A stretch of DNA of 64,000 nucleotides from Chamaecyparis obtusa. Taxonomy: Eukaryota; Streptophyta; Pinopsida; Cupressales; Cupressaceae. Where the stretch lies: assembly GCA_027943335.1 (NCBI GenBank), contig BSBK01002076.1, positions 1,105,001 through 1,169,000 of the forward strand, read 5' to 3'. Shown one piece after another: positions 22,962-33,481 of the stretch. Both the position numbers and the translations under genes were made by a program. Position 1 is the first letter of the stretch; each line of letters starts with the position of its first letter. The notes under the pieces were generated by a model. That model was not told the origin of the DNA. It saw only the letters and a program-made list of their open reading frames with translations, and searched no databases.

Positions 22962-25435
22962 GAAAAGAGATGTTGGTTGACTAATAGAATCAGACAAAGT
23001 TTCTCAGATTGGAGATAAGAAAAACTAATAAAGATCATTTGTCAAAGTAGAACAGTAGAGAGATGGCTCGTCAAAAGTGCTCAAGCACTTACAATAATCA
23101 ATTGACTAAGACTAAGCAATGAGCAAGAAGCTCAATAAGCAAGTAGCTAGAGAGGTAACCGTGATGTGACAAGTAATCAAGAGTAGCATTCGTTAAGCTC
23201 AAATCGAATAGTTTTAGCTCATTTGTTTTAATCTAGAATAAGTCTAAGCATGTAGATAACAGACTAGCTTCAGGTAAGAATAAAAAAAGACACTCTACGA
23301 CTGGTTAAAATGCAAGTTTAGCAGCTCCAGATTGCAACAGCAACAAGACAACAAAAAGGTTTTGGGTGACACTGTTGCAGAGTCATACGACTCTATGACC
23401 AATGAACATAAAAATCTTAGTTTTGAAGCATTTTAAAAGATCAAGTAAGTATATCAATAGATTTTTATCATGGATCAAGCACATAAGATAGCAATCAAGG
23501 AGTTCAAGCAAGCAGTTGTCTTCAAACAATGAGCAAGGGGCAAAGCAACCTTGCACATGAGCAAGAATAGTGACTTAGTATATCTAATCCTTAAAGATTC
23601 TACTTGTGTATGTTCTTAAAAATGTTTTAGTAGGCACTTAGAACACAACAACACCTTATCAAGCTGTCTACAAGGATATACATGGCTTTCTAAAAGGAGT
23701 CATCGATATACGCAAGGTACGTGAGGCCCAAATCCATAGATGAGAAGAATCCAAAATCACACAGCCGGAGAGAGACGGTAACCCAAATCTACTCCTTCAC
23801 TTCTCAAAGGTATAACGTTCTTTGAGGCTTAGCCAAGAGTGATATCAAACTCAATTCCCAAGAGAGGTGTCTTTTGATTCACCACCCGCTATTTATACTC
23901 TACCGAAACATAGGAGTTAAGGTCGTCCCTTGAGGTGGTGTGTCCCCAAGCAGGCCTTCTAAAATAAAAGCTAAGTAATTCACTATCAAAAGTATTTAGA
24001 GAACTAAAGGTGGAACACTTAACTCTTCAAGTAAATGCAAAGTGAGTCCAAAAGTGGGACACTTAACCCTTCAAGTGAATGCGAAGCTAGTCCAAAAGTG
24101 GAACATTTAACCCTTCAAGAGAATGTGAAGTGAGTCCAAAAGTGAAACATTTAACTCTTCACATCAACTCAAAGTGAGTCCAAAAGTGGAACATTTAACT
24201 CCTCACATCAACTCAAAGTGAGCCTAAAAGTGGAACATTTAACTCTTCACATCAACTCAAAGTGAGTCCATACCTTAGAAAATAAGTTAGTTCCAAAAAG
24301 TACAAAAAGGTTGCCTAGTGGAGCAATTAACGCTTCTTTCTTGTAGACCCCTCCCCTTTAATGTAGCGCTGATCTTACAACTACGGGGCAGAAATGAGGG
24401 GTCAGTGAATTAGCGAGTCCAATAACCCAAGATAGCAATCTAGATCAATCACAAGTAATCTAAAGTTTTTTTTATCAATACTACTCACAAATGACAAAGG
24501 GTTGAATCAATGGAATATTCAACTTTCCAAGCAAACATAGAGTGAGTCCACAAAGTGGTGCATTTAACTCCCTATGTAAACAAAGAATGAATCCATGCCC
24601 TCAATCACTCAATGAGATATTTGATATTGAAACTAAGAATTACTTAACGTTTAAACACAAACATTCACTTACACAAACTTGTATGAAAGCAAATCCATAT
24701 TCATTCATTTCCCATTAAGACATCAATTGAAATGTGTTCTATGAAAGCATGTAAACACTCAAGCCAAACATATGAGAGATTCAATTTTAATCCCAAGATC
24801 CAAATTTTGTAGAGTTGTAACAAAATACCTCAAGTTCAATGCAACGCGCTTAGTAGATTTCACCATTTTTTTTTTGTTTTAAGCATTTTTCATGAAAGCA
24901 AGTCATCCACCTTCAAATGAACAAGACAAGAAAACAAGCAAATAAGATATGCAATGTATATCCAACTTATGCAAACCCTAGGGTTAGATCTAAAAATCAA
25001 TTGTTAGGAGCAATGATAACCAGCAAATAATCCAAATGATAACTCATATCATGCATTGAATAATGAAAAATAAGTGCATACCCATCACAAAATTTTATTT
25101 TTTTTGCATTTGACCTAGTCAACAAGATCTGATTTTTACCACATGAATTCGAACCCTAAACCCAAAATGCAGAAAAGAGACCTCTGTCAAAAAATAGAGA
25201 GCTTTCCAAAAATGTAAAATTTTTAGAAAAATCTCTTCATTTGTGCCCTAGAGACCCATTTTACCAAAACAAACCAGTTTTAATAAATTGACCAAATGAG
25301 CTATGATATGATTACTAAATTAAAAACACAGTGAATGGACCCCCTATAGAATTCCAAGACCTTTCCAGAAATATAAAATTTTTAGAAAAATCTCTTCATT
25401 TGTTCCCTAGAGACCTATTTTACCAAAACAAACCA
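22962..25435 (-). other. Long untranslated leader of element I
   Basis: Noncoding. Homologous, in sense orientation, to the F leader 28030-30800: shared blocks include the 44-bp repeat array, the CCTGCTTGGGGACACACCACC block (23940-23962 here, 29692-29714 in F) and AAATGGGTCTCTAGGG (25247-25262). The outermost part contains a roughly 165-bp tandem duplication (about 25090-25260 and 25260-25435). The PBS and 5' LTR present in F are missing. Confidence 0.75.
24009..24270 (-). repeat. 44-bp tandem repeat array in I leader, six units
   Basis: Six units carrying GTTAAATGTTCCACTTTTGG on the minus strand. Reading on that strand, three units contain TTTGAGTTGATGTGA and then three contain a CACATTCTCTTGAA-like end. 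F has the same two subtypes in the same order but six of each. Confidence 0.85.
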
Positions 25436-25440
25436 ATGAG

Positions 25441-26219
25441 ATCCTAGTCTCTTCTTATTTTATTAATTGTAAGGTGCAAGATTTTCAATAGATTCTTGTT
25501 AGAAGCCTCTGGTTGTCCATTCGATTGAGGATAGTAGATAGATGACCAATGTTGTGTAATCTTGAATTTGGCACATAGATCATCTAAGTCTTTGTTCTTG
25601 AATTTTCCACCATTATCTGTGACTATAAAATGTGGAATACCATACCGGCATATGATTTAGTTCAAGATGAACATAGATATTTTCTTACCAGTTGCTTGTG
25701 TTAAAGGGACTGCTTCTACCCATTTTGTGAAATAATCTGTAGCTGTAATAATATGGGTATGCCCATTAGAAGAATGAGGATGTATGGATCCTATAAGATC
25801 AAATGCCCATTGGTGAAAAGGCCATTGTGTAGTGAAGGGAATTAGATCTCTCCTTGGAGCATGAATTAAGTTGCCATGCACTTGGCACTTGTGACAGTTC
25901 TTAGCAAACTTGATAGACTCTTTCTCCATTTTTGACCAATAATACCCAGCCCTAATAAATTTTTGAGCTAGTGTTAAACCGTTCGAGGGTGACCCACAAA
26001 TACCATCATGGACTTCCTCTAACGCATGTTGAGACTCTTCCTATTCTAAACATCTAAGTAGTGTACCATCCAAACCTCATTTGTACAGATCATGACCAAT
26101 GATAACATATTGGGAGGCATTGCGGATAAGGTATCTCTATTCATGGTGGTTAAAGGTATCGAGAATGATTTGGTCATTCAGATAGGAGAATAGGTTTTTA
26201 TAGCAGGATGAATCATGAC
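25441..26219 (-). pseudogene. Integrase N-terminal part and core of H
   Basis: The minus strand shows the zinc domain (EEVHDGICGSPSN, AGYYWSKMEKE, NCHKCQVHG), then the core with FDLIGSI, ATDYFTKWVEAVPL, VTDNGGKF and the Glu in NGQPEASNKNLL, so all three acidic residues are present. Stops include TAG at the RRD*D position just before the I insertion, where relatives have Trp. The reading continues at 15886 after removing I and one ATGAG. The upstream edge joins an LTR remnant near 26220. Confidence 0.87.
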
Positions 26220-26539
26220 CTACAACTTAGGAATAAATATAATTAAATGTAATTAAATAATTAAGTGGCCATATTAAATCTGATTAATTAAATATTCAGA
26301 ATATTCAATTAATCAAACTTTAGGATAAATAGAATTTATCACCAAATAATAATTAAATTAAAGATAATTAGGATAAATAGGAATATTGCTAGGAATATTC
26401 TCCGATGCAAAATTTAAGATAATCAATTAGGATTCAATAATGTGCAGATGTGCCTTAGGTTAGGACTTTGATGTTGATTTCGTTCAATTTGAAGATGTAG
26501 GAGGTTAATGAACTTATAGCCCATTTTTGGGGTATTACA
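26220..26539 (-). repeat. Truncated 5' LTR of element H
   Basis: Matches 12700-13017 closely over about 320 bp, including TAATACCCCAAAAATGGGC at its start on the minus strand. The remaining 800 bp of the LTR, the PBS and everything up to the integrase are missing. Confidence 0.85.
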
Positions 26540-26613
26540 ATGATCTCATAATCCCTCTCCTCATTTTTCTCTTCTCTTCTTCTCCCTTTGACATCAATGA
26601 AAAAGGTACTTAG
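26540..26613 (-). other. 3' end fragment of element J, left of F
   Basis: Contains CTCCCTTTGACATCAATGA (about 26580-26598), which matches the segment before the ORF1 stop in C (50445-50463, CTCCCCCTTTGACATTAATG) and in B (41842-41862). It continues across F at 37466, with CTTAG on both sides. Confidence 0.55.
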
Positions 26614-27726
26614 TGTATGCACCCTAAAATGGTCGCCTAGACTTTGGGCCCCATTTCTGCAATTTATCAAATCCTTGAATCAATATTTTCAAATATCAAC
26701 AATATCAATTATATCAATTTCCTTGATCAAATCATAATCAATTCAATATTTCCTAAGGTTTGAGCCTTATTTAATTTAAAAGAGAAAAAAATAATTTTTT
26801 TAGTTAATTAAGAGAACATACTCCCTTTTAATTAATTAAAAATCTCTTTTAATTAAATGGTAAAATCACTTTATCCTAAGTCTTTATTTAATTAAAAGGA
26901 ATTTCCTCCCCTTTTATTTAAATAAAAAATCCCCACTTTTCATCTTATCCTATGTTGTACAAATAAATCATTTAATTCTTATTTATAAAAATAAATAAAA
27001 GAAAAGTACTTTTTGTCTCACATGGACATAAAGTAAATGCTCAACATAAAGTAAATGCTTCTAATTTTCCTATTGGAGGATATTTGTGCACAAGGATCAA
27101 GGTTCTTTTTTTTCTCCATCATTGATTAAGTCTTTTGCCTCTTAATCTCGATCGTCTATTGATTTCTCATTCTCTATAAAAGAAGAGCTCTTTTCTTCAT
27201 TTTGCGTACACTTGAATTTTATGCTATTGTTATGCTACAGGTTTTCTAAGTTATCTTGAAGCTTTTGGAGACATTCTTGCATCAAATTTTGAAAATTTGG
27301 AGCATTATTGACATTCATCATGCATCTACATCACATCCTAGCTTGCATCATAGTTGCATCATCATGATATCATTTCCTTTCATGCTTTAGATTAATCTCA
27401 CATAGCTTAATAGGAGGATTTGTAACACTTGTATTTTCCTTTCATAGCATAGCTTGCATCTTTCATTCTCATAGATTAGTTTACATTGCATTGCATCCAT
27501 ATTGATTTCATTGGAGATATTAGAATTGTTGCCTTTGTCTTTGATTTGGAATCTCTCATTGTGTGGTTGACTAGCAAAGTCATGAGTTTATAGCTCTAGC
27601 TGAGAGCAATTTTACAAATCTTGCAACTCTATGCATAGAGAGCTATGGATCGATTTGTGAGGGCTCATTCTTGAGTTTTCTTGCATGTAAGGATTCATAG
27701 AAGTGTGGTCACATTTTTACCATACA
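26614..27726 (+). repeat. 5' LTR of element F
   Basis: Starts TGTATGCACCCTAAAATGG and ends TTTTTACCATACA. Compared with 36360-37465 it is clearly the same sequence with scattered substitutions and small indels, including a block AACATAAAGTAAATGCTC (about 27040) absent from the 3' copy. TATAAAAG lies at 27175-27182. Confidence 0.93.
27175..27182 (+). promoter_or_regulatory. TATA box of F 5' LTR
   Basis: TATAAAAG followed by AAGAGCTC, shared with the 3' LTR (36914-36921) and the LTR of I. It lies about 560 bp into the LTR, with a long A/T-rich U3 before it. Confidence 0.7.
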
Positions 27727-27730
27727 TTTT

Positions 27731-27748
27731 TGGTGCCCATCATGGGGC
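27731..27748 (+). promoter_or_regulatory. Primer binding site of F
   Basis: TGGTGCCCATCATGGGGC begins four bases after the LTR end. It has the TGG start and length of a tRNA primer site and resembles the GC-rich sites of plant gypsy elements. I cannot name the tRNA with certainty. Confidence 0.65.
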
Positions 27749-30700
27749 AACCCACCTTTTGCATGCTGGTTTTGATTATTTTTGGAGCTAACCCTTGTGC
27801 AGATTTGTTTGGAGATTAAAAAAACCCTAGATTTGAAAGATTTGATCATATCTCCCAAATGGCTTGGTGTTTTGATCTAAAAATGTTTTTTTAGGTTGGC
27901 GACATATTAGAGAAGTTTGAAAAAATTTTTAGAATTTTTGGAGGTAATTTGTATTTTTTATGATTTTTTATTGATTTTTCAAAAAAATTTAATTTTTGGT
28001 GCAAATCAGCATATTTTTTAGAAATTTTTATATTTTTGGAAAGGTCTTAAAATTATACAGGGTGTCCATTCATTGTGTTTTTAATTTAGAAATCATATCA
28101 TAGCTCATTTGGTCAATTTATAAAAACTAGTCTATTTTGGTAAAATGGGTCTCTAGGGCAGAAATGAAGAAATTTTTCTAAAATTTTTATATTTTTGGGA
28201 AGCTCTCTATTTTTTGATAGAGGTCTCTTTTTTGCATTTTTGGTTTAGGGTCTTAATTCATGTGGTATAAGTCCAATCTTGTTGACAAGGTCAAAAATCA
28301 AAATTAAAAAAAAGGGTATTTGATGATTAGTATGCATTTATTTTTCACATGGTTCAATGCATGATGTGAATTTTCATTTGAATTATTTGCTAGTTATTAT
28401 TGCTCCTAACAATTGATTTTCAAATCTAACCACCTTAATGTTTGCATAAGTTGGATATACATTGCATATTTTGTTTGCTTGTTTCTTGTCTTGTTCATTT
28501 GAAGGTGCTCTTGCTTTCATGGAAAATACTTAAAACAAAGCATTGGACTTGAGGTACTTTGTTCCATCTCTACAACATTTGGATTTTGGGATTAAAATTA
28601 AACCTCTCATGTGTTTGGCTTGAGTGTTTACATGCTTTCATAGAACACATTTCAATTGATGCTCTTAATGGGAAATGAATGAACATAGATTTACTTTAAT
28701 ACAAGTTTGTGTAAGTGAATGCTTGTGTTTAAACCTTAAGTAATTCTTGGTTCCAATACCAAATATCTCATTGAATGATTGAGGGCATGGATTCATTCCT
28801 TGTTTACATAGGGAGTTAAATGCACCACTTTGTGGACTCACTCTATGTTTACTTGGAAAGTTAAATATTCCATTGTTCAATCCTTTTTCATTTGTGAGTA
28901 GTATTGATAAGTAACTTTAGATTACTTTTGATTGAGCTTGTTAGCTAAATTGGGTGTTGGACTCGCTTATTTCTAATTTCCCCTTGTTATTTTCCCTTTG
29001 GGTGCAAGGTCAACATTCATACATGGGGGAGGGGTCTACTTGAAAAGAGTGTTAAGTGTTCCACAAAGTTTTGCCCCTTTTATGCTTTCTTGATCTCATT
29101 AGTTTTCTTAAGTGTGGACTCACTTTGAGTTGATGTGAGGAGTTAAATGTTCCATTTTTGGGCTCACTTTAAGTTGATGTGAGTTAAATGTTCCACTTTT
29201 GGACTCACTTTGAGTTGGTGTGAAGAGTTAAATGTTCCACATTTGGACTCACTTTGAGTTGGTGTGAAGAGTTAAATGTTCCACTTTTGGACTCACTTTG
29301 AGTTGGTGTGAAGAGTTAAATGTTCCACTTTTGGACTCACTTTGAGTTTGTGTGAAGGGTTAAGTGTTCTACTTTTTGGACTCACTTCACATTCTCTTGA
29401 AGGGTTAAATGTTCCACTTTTGGACTCGCTTCACATTCTCTTGAAGAGTTAAATGTTCCACTTTTGGACTCGCTTCACATTCTCTTGAAGGGTTAAATGT
29501 TCCACTTTTGGACTCGCTTCACATTATCTTAAAGGGTTAAATGTTCCACTTTTGGACTCGCTTCACATTCACTTGAAGAGTTAAGTGTCCCACTTTTGGA
29601 CTCACTTCGCATTTACTTGAAGAGTTAAGTGTTCCACCTTTAGTGCTCTAAATACTTTTGATAGTGAATTACTTAGTTTTTATTTCTAGAAGACCTGCTT
29701 GGGGACACACCACCTCAAGGGATGACCTTAACTCCTATGTTTTGATGGAGTATAAATATCAAGAGGTGAATCCAAAGACACCTCTCTTGGGAATTGAGTT
29801 TGATATCACTCTTGGTTAAGCCTCAAAGAACTTTATACCTTTGAGAAGTGAAGGAGGAGATTTGGGTTACCGTCTCCCCTCGGCTGTGTGATTTTGAATT
29901 CTTCTCATCTATAGATTTGGGCCGCATGTACCTTGTGTATATCAAGGAATCCTCTTAGAAAGCTATGCATATCCTTGTAGACAGCTTGATAAAGTGTTGT
30001 TGTGTTCTAAGTGCCTGCTAAAACATTCTCAAGAACATATAGAAGTAGAATCCCTAAGGAGTAGAAAATACTAAGTCACTATTCTTGTTCATGCACAAGG
30101 TTGCTTTGTCCATTTCCCATTTCTTGAAGATTGTTTGCTTGAACTCCTTGATTGTTGTCTTATGTGCCTGATCAATGATAAAAAATCTGTTGATATACTT
30201 GCTTGATTCTTTGTAACTTGCTTGGTTTTCTACCTTGCTGTCAGAGACTTGTTTTGATTGCAAATTCCTAGTTTTTGTCTTCTAAGGGTGATTTCAATTG
30301 GTTCACAAGATTGTCTTAGAAATAATTTTCCAAGTTAGGAAGCCATTCTTAGTAAAAATTCTATCTTTAGGATTGTTGATTACACCCTTGGAGAATTCTG
30401 ATCCTGTTATTGTCCAAATTTATTTTCATATATCAATTTCAATTAGAAATTTTGGCTAAGTCCAACCTCCTAATTCAAAAGCGCAAGGGTATTCACCCTT
30501 TGATTTGAACCACCTCTTTGACAGTGTTGGTGAAGTCCTCTTATTTGCTATCTTTTTATTTTTTTCTTTTTGGACAATAGAGAATCTTAATTATCCTAAG
30601 TTGGCATTGACACTTTGAGAGATTGACTTATCACCTAGAATTTCTTTCTTTCATATCAGTTACAACAAGATACCAAGTTAGTCAAAGGAAACAACCTCCA

Positions 30701-30833
30701 GTTATCAGATCCTAGGTGTTGTCATGTTGCTCAACATCTCAATGAATGATATGGTATCAATTGCATAAGGTGACTCTTAGTCTTCTTCTTTCCTCCTCCA
30801 TTTCCCATGTTCTTCTGAGGTCTTTTATTCCCA
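27749..30833 (+). other. Long untranslated leader of F
   Basis: Three kilobases without a credible ORF. Homologous to the leader of I. Contains the 44-bp array, a second GTTAAAT-type unit near 28860, and the CCTGCTTGGGGACACACC block at 29692. Leaders this long are known from plant gypsy elements of the Tat/Ogre type. Confidence 0.75.
29110..29643 (+). repeat. 44-bp tandem repeat array in F leader, twelve units
   Basis: Twelve units with core GTTAAATGTTCCACTTTTGG. The first six continue CTCACTTTGAGTTGGTGTGA and the last six CTCGCTTCACATTCTCTTGA. The two subtypes form two blocks rather than alternating, which suggests block duplication within each subtype. Confidence 0.9.
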
Positions 30834-30945
30834 TGGGAAATTGTTCTTCTTCTTCTTCTTGATTCTTTTCCTCTTATTATCTAGTCTAATTTCTTCTATT
30901 CATTTATTCATTTCTTCTACACTCGATTCCTCCTCTTCTAGAACC

Positions 30946-33481
30946 ATGAATTTCAACTTTCTTGTTAAGGAATCTCTCTTGAGAATAGATGATCTTGAAC
31001 TCATTGCTCAATTTGAAGAGTATCTTTATTCCTCCAATAGTCCTTCCAAATATCTCATGGGTGATAAACTTATGGAAAAAATAAAGGAAAAGATGATTAA
31101 ATCAAATGCCTTTGCTAGGATTATAGACATGATCATATCACAACCTCCTTCTAAATGTTCTTCATCATCTAAGTTTTCTCATTCTTCCTCATCTTCCAAA
31201 ATCTTACCATGACTCTTCTAAACACTATTCACATTTTTCATCTTCCACATCTTATCATGACTCTTCTAAAAATTATTCAAATTCCTCATTATCCAAGTCC
31301 TCTTCCTACACTAAGTCTTCAATTTCTTCTTCTTCACAATCTCATTCTTCTTCTACTTCTTCAAAGAGTCTTACTTCTCTTCACAAGACATATCATAATG
31401 AGCAATGTGATAGTTCTTATGATACCTCTTCCACAAAGAGTGACACACTCACCTATGATGACTATGATGACTATGATGATGTACAATGTAGTGATACCTA
31501 TGACAACTCTATTCCTAAGAGTCCTCCTAGTCATGTCCTTGTGCTTACTGGAAATGGGTTCTCATATTGGAAAGATCATGATGGTGATCTGTACGATTTA
31601 GATTTTGAAATTTTTTTTGATGAGTTTTGTGAAGAATACCTTGATTATAATCTAGCTACTACTGTTGAGGAATATAAAATGCACCATGCTGATTTAAAAT
31701 GTAAATATTATAAGAATCCTTCCTCTAGGAACTCTCATGCTAAAAATAAAGATTGCACTCTCAAGCAAGATCATGTTAATGCTAAACCTTTGTCTTGTGA
31801 TGGTTCCCTTCCATCCTTCACTTCCTTCAATACCCATACATTTCCTAAAGCTTCTGAGTTTTTCAAATTTGTCACAAATCCTTCATCCAACAAAGATCCT
31901 AAGGCTTTTCATGCAGTTCCCTATAGTTATCCTCAAGGGCTACCTCTTAAAGATACTCAAGCTAACTTTCACTTGGCTGAAAATACTTTCAATAATGCTA
32001 AACTTAAAGAGCCTAAGCCTTTAAATGCTATAATGCCTATTTCAGCTAGTCTTTCAGCATCTCCTCCAAAGTCTTCCATACAATTCCAACATGCTTCCTT
32101 GTCTGTAGAAGTGGCTCCATGTCAAGAGGACTCTAAAAATGATAAAGAAAAGAATATAAATAAAGATCAAGATTAGGAAGCCTCCATATCATCCAATTCT
32201 CTTCATGATGTATCTCCTCCATTTCATGGTTCTTTTGATCCTCTACGCTCTTCTACATTCATTCCACTATCTCCTAAGCAAGATCAAGCTACTACTTACA
32301 CCGTTGAGCTTATTGATAATCAAAATAACCTTACCACACTTGTGCTTTCCAAAGATGATACTTCCATTAAGGTTATTAAAAATGGTGTTGTTACTTTTGA
32401 TGTAAAGTCTATTGAAAATCCAGAAAAAAATAACGTGCTTATGCTATCTAATGATACTTGTCAAGATCAAAGTCTTCCATCTTCTTGTTCTACCACTCCA
32501 TGTTCACTTCCACTTTCTTCTCTTCCTAAATCTTTGCAAGCTACGAATGATCCTATCAAAGAAGTTACTCATATTCAACATGTTCATGATCCTATTGCAA
32601 ATCCTAATGCTCACTCTAAAGATGCTGATGTCTTTGGTTGTGATATAGATGCTGATGAACTTATTGATTATCCTTTTGCATCTTCCACGTCCATCCTTGG
32701 ACCTCCTCCACCAATACCAAAGGCTTCATGTCTTCCTTCCATCTTGGGCCCTTATGTCCCTTCACTTTCCCCTGCTAACTCTCCTAATTTGTCATCCATC
32801 TTGGGTCCTTACATCCCTCCATCTCCTATCTTTTCTCAAGATCAACATAGATACATACCCTTGAATCCTTTTCATCCATCCACCCATCTAAACCAGTCAT
32901 ATCATCCTTCTTCTTCCATAAGTCCTAAGTCTTTTGGAAGTAACTTGAATGTTCAATACAAGAAAAAGAAGCAATACAAGAATCCATCAATAAAAGATCA
33001 CCATGTCTCCTCTAATTGACATGAAGGCATAAAGTCAAAAGAGATATTTAAGAAGAAAACTACAAGACAAGTATGGGTTCCAAAATCCATCATTGAAAAT
33101 ATTCTCTCTAAATCATCAAAAGGAAATAAAAAGCCTAAGGCTATATGGATTCCAAAGTCTCTTTTGAAAGAGTCTAATATTGAACAAAAAGTGAAGTTGA
33201 CATTCCAGCTTCCAAAGGATTCCACTTCATCTTCTTCCAAAAACATTCTTCCATTCTATGTGCTTGAACCACAACCTCTGCTAAACATTCACCATATTCC
33301 TTCTCGTATTCCCACATTTCCTCCACCCTCTCACCACCCTTCAAGGTGTGTGTTGATGTTGATCTTGCCTTCCTTTCCATCTACCCTTTCACAATCCTTC
33401 CATTCATTATCCTTCTACCTTCTATCATTTTTCATCATTTTCCTATTCCTCATATATTCCAATGTCACTCGCTTTACATAA
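30946..33481 (+). pseudogene. Serine-rich ORF of element F, function unknown
   Basis: I do not recognise this protein. The proposed start is ATG at 30946 (MNFNFLVKESLLRIDDLEL). After a frame change near 31200 it runs in one frame to TAA at 33479, about 840 codons in all, with stops only at 32174 (TAG) and 33017 (TGA). It has a serine-rich stretch (31205-31400), an acidic YDDYDDYDD segment (about 31459-31485), a long Ser/Pro-rich middle with repeated SSILGPY (about 32735 and 32798), and two copies of a WVPKS/WIPKS motif about 90 bp apart (33079 and 33151). No zinc knuckle, protease, RT or integrase motif is seen. It occupies the place where I has gag-pol. Confidence 0.7.

Larger units (their letters stand above)
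15887..25435 (-). mobile_element. Element I: gypsy element without RT and without 5' LTR
   Basis: Bounded by the direct repeat ATGAG (15882-15886 and 25436-25440). Joining the flanks with one copy of the repeat restores the reading frame of the H integrase, which proves the insertion limits. The minus-strand order is leader, gag, protease, remnants of RNase H and integrase, 3' noncoding region, PPT, and LTR (16862-15887). The 5' end is not an LTR: it starts TGGTTTGTTTTGG inside leader sequence. LTR type, leader array and 3' region are shared with element F. Confidence 0.85.
11889..26539 (-). mobile_element. Element H: internally deleted Ty3/gypsy element split by element I
   Basis: On the minus strand the parts are: 5' LTR remnant (26539-26220), integrase (26219-25441), element I, the rest of the integrase (15886-15395), 3' noncoding region, PPT and 3' LTR (13017-11889). 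Gag, protease and RT are missing, since the LTR remnant is joined straight to the integrase region. A 4-bp match ATGA flanks the whole (11885-11888 and 26540-26543); 5 bp would be usual, so one base may be lost. Excluding I, the integrase reads in frame across the insertion site. Confidence 0.82.

Noticed and set aside
26220..26539. Solo LTR of the H family
   Set aside because: It lacks most of the LTR and its own duplication, and it is joined to an H integrase fragment, so it is the remnant of the H 5' LTR.
30841..33019. Additional Leu/Phe-rich ORFs in other frames of the F coding region
   Set aside because: They overlap the serine-rich frame, and their hydrophobic composition is what a TCN-rich sequence gives when read out of frame.
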